A stretch of DNA of 7,743 nt, taken from assembly GCA_015904075.1 (NCBI GenBank), contig JABMDH010000161.1, positions 1-7,743 of the forward strand. The letters run 5' to 3'. Made by a program: the position numbers and the translations under genes. Source of the DNA: Nitrospira sp. (GTDB lineage Bacteria > Nitrospirota > Nitrospiria > Nitrospirales > Nitrospiraceae). Below are positions 7,009 to 7,743 of the stretch, in pieces. Each line of letters opens with the position of its first letter. Position 1 is the stretch's first letter. The notes beneath the pieces were generated by a model, which made no database searches, was not told the origin of the DNA, and saw only the letters and a program-made list of their open reading frames with translations.

Positions 7009-7743
7009 ATGATCAAAGTTGCGGATTACATCATCAATACATTGGCTGAGCGTGGCATCGATAAGATGTTTGTCGTGTATGGCGCCGCCAACGGCGATTT
7101 GATCGACGCCTTCACGCGAACGGCGGCCACCGAATACGTCGCCGTCATGCACGAACAGGCCGGGGGATTTGCCGCGGAAGCGTACGCCAAAGTCAAAGGA
7201 GTACCGGGAGTCGCCATTGCCACCAGCGGGCCGGGAGGCATGAACCTGCTGACGGCGATGGGCAATTGTTTTTACGATTCCATTCCTTGTGTCTTTATGA
7301 CCGGTCAGATCAATTCTCGCTTCCTCCGTCCGGATCCGTCTATTCGACAAATCGGGTTTCAAGAAACGGACATTGTGGCGATGGCGGCGCCGGTCACGAA
7401 ATACGCCAAGATGATTCTGAAGCCGGAGGATGTCCGGTATGAACTGGAAAAAGCCTTGTGGCTTTGCCAGAACGGTCGTCCCGGTCCGGTGCTGCTCGAT
7501 ATTCCGCTAGATGTGCAGAAAGCCATGATCGATGCGAAACAGCTGATCGGGTTCGAAGCGCCGGCAGCGGCAAGTTTTGATGTAGAGGTCGTGGATACAC
7601 AGATTCAGCGCTTGCTGGCCGATCTGCGATCGGCGGAGCGACCGGTCATGTTGATCGGAGGGGGCGTTCGACTCGCTGATGCGCAGGATGAAGTGCGCGA
7701 ACTCGGCCGGCGCTTACAAATGCCCTGCTTCCCCACCTGGAAT
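7009..7743 (+). CDS. Thiamine-diphosphate-dependent enzyme, acetolactate synthase large-subunit-like (3' end outside window)
   Basis: The first 245 residues of a ThDP enzyme of the acetolactate synthase/pyruvate decarboxylase superfamily (normally about 550-600 residues); the frame runs open to the last base. Seen directly: the N-terminal pyrimidine-binding domain with catalytic E49 in MHEQAGGFAAEAYAK (47-61), TSGPGG at 72-77, FQETDI and GRPGPVLLDIP, then the start of the middle domain with VMLIGGG. The diphosphate-binding GDG...N motif lies beyond the window. The segment between GQINSR and FQETDI (RFLRPDPSIRQIG) is longer than in biosynthetic acetolactate synthases and resembles versions I associate with polysaccharide loci. 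In such loci a ThDP enzyme can add an activated acetyl unit to a keto sugar, as YerE does for yersiniose; that role here is inference. A housekeeping acetolactate synthase is less likely given the setting. Own RBS 6 nt upstream. Confidence 0.87.
   Translation, partial: MIKVADYIINTLAERGIDKMFVVYGAANGDLIDAFTRTAATEYVAVMHEQAGGFAAEAYAKVKGVPGVAIATSGPGGMNLLTAMGNCFYDSIPCVFMTGQINSRFLRPDPSIRQIGFQETDIVAMAAPVTKYAKMILKPEDVRYELEKALWLCQNGRPGPVLLDIPLDVQKAMIDAKQLIGFEAPAAASFDVEVVDTQIQRLLADLRSAERPVMLIGGGVRLADAQDEVRELGRRLQMPCFPTWN

Overview
The window is a densely packed, single-strand (+) piece of a surface-polysaccharide (LPS O-antigen or capsule) nucleotide-sugar operon from a bacterium of moderately high GC. 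Every gene reads left to right. Junctions are either short overlaps (ATGA at 508-511, 3528-3531 and 4298-4301; 17 nt at 5487-5503) or gaps of 15-33 nt with a Shine-Dalgarno sequence. No promoter, terminator, RNA gene, insertion sequence, CRISPR or gene-free stretch above 300 bases was seen. The gene mix and composition would fit Nitrospirota or a similar environmental Gram-negative lineage, but this is a low-confidence impression; the sequence carries no taxonomic marker.

Layout: (1) 3' part of a DegT/DnrJ/EryC1/StrS-family PLP enzyme, cut by the window start; (2) a GDP-L-fucose-synthase-like SDR; (3) a second NAD-dependent epimerase-type SDR; (4) a GHMP kinase of the HddA type; (5) a sugar-1-phosphate nucleotidyltransferase of the HddC type; (6) a class I/II aminotransferase; (7) a B12-binding-type radical SAM gene split into two frames exactly at its iron-sulfur cysteine motif; (8) the N-terminal 245 residues of a thiamine-diphosphate enzyme of the acetolactate-synthase family, cut by the window end.

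How the genes may work together (inference): kinase 4 and nucleotidyltransferase 5 would phosphorylate and activate a sugar, by family most likely a heptose, giving a GDP-sugar. The two SDRs and the DegT enzyme would reshape the sugar ring by epimerisation, reduction, and transamination or 3-deoxygenation. The aminotransferase, radical SAM and ThDP enzymes are an unusual addition and could attach or prepare a carbon branch or another decoration. A ThDP enzyme in a deoxysugar locus recalls yersiniose synthesis (YerE), where a two-carbon unit is added to a 4-keto-3,6-dideoxy sugar.

The most concrete anomaly is the radical SAM lesion. Both halves are well conserved, but the reading frame changes right after the second cysteine of the CxxxCxxC motif. 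The family pattern implies about 10 missing bases that include the third cysteine. The gene is therefore either a fresh pseudogene or carries an assembly or sequencing error.
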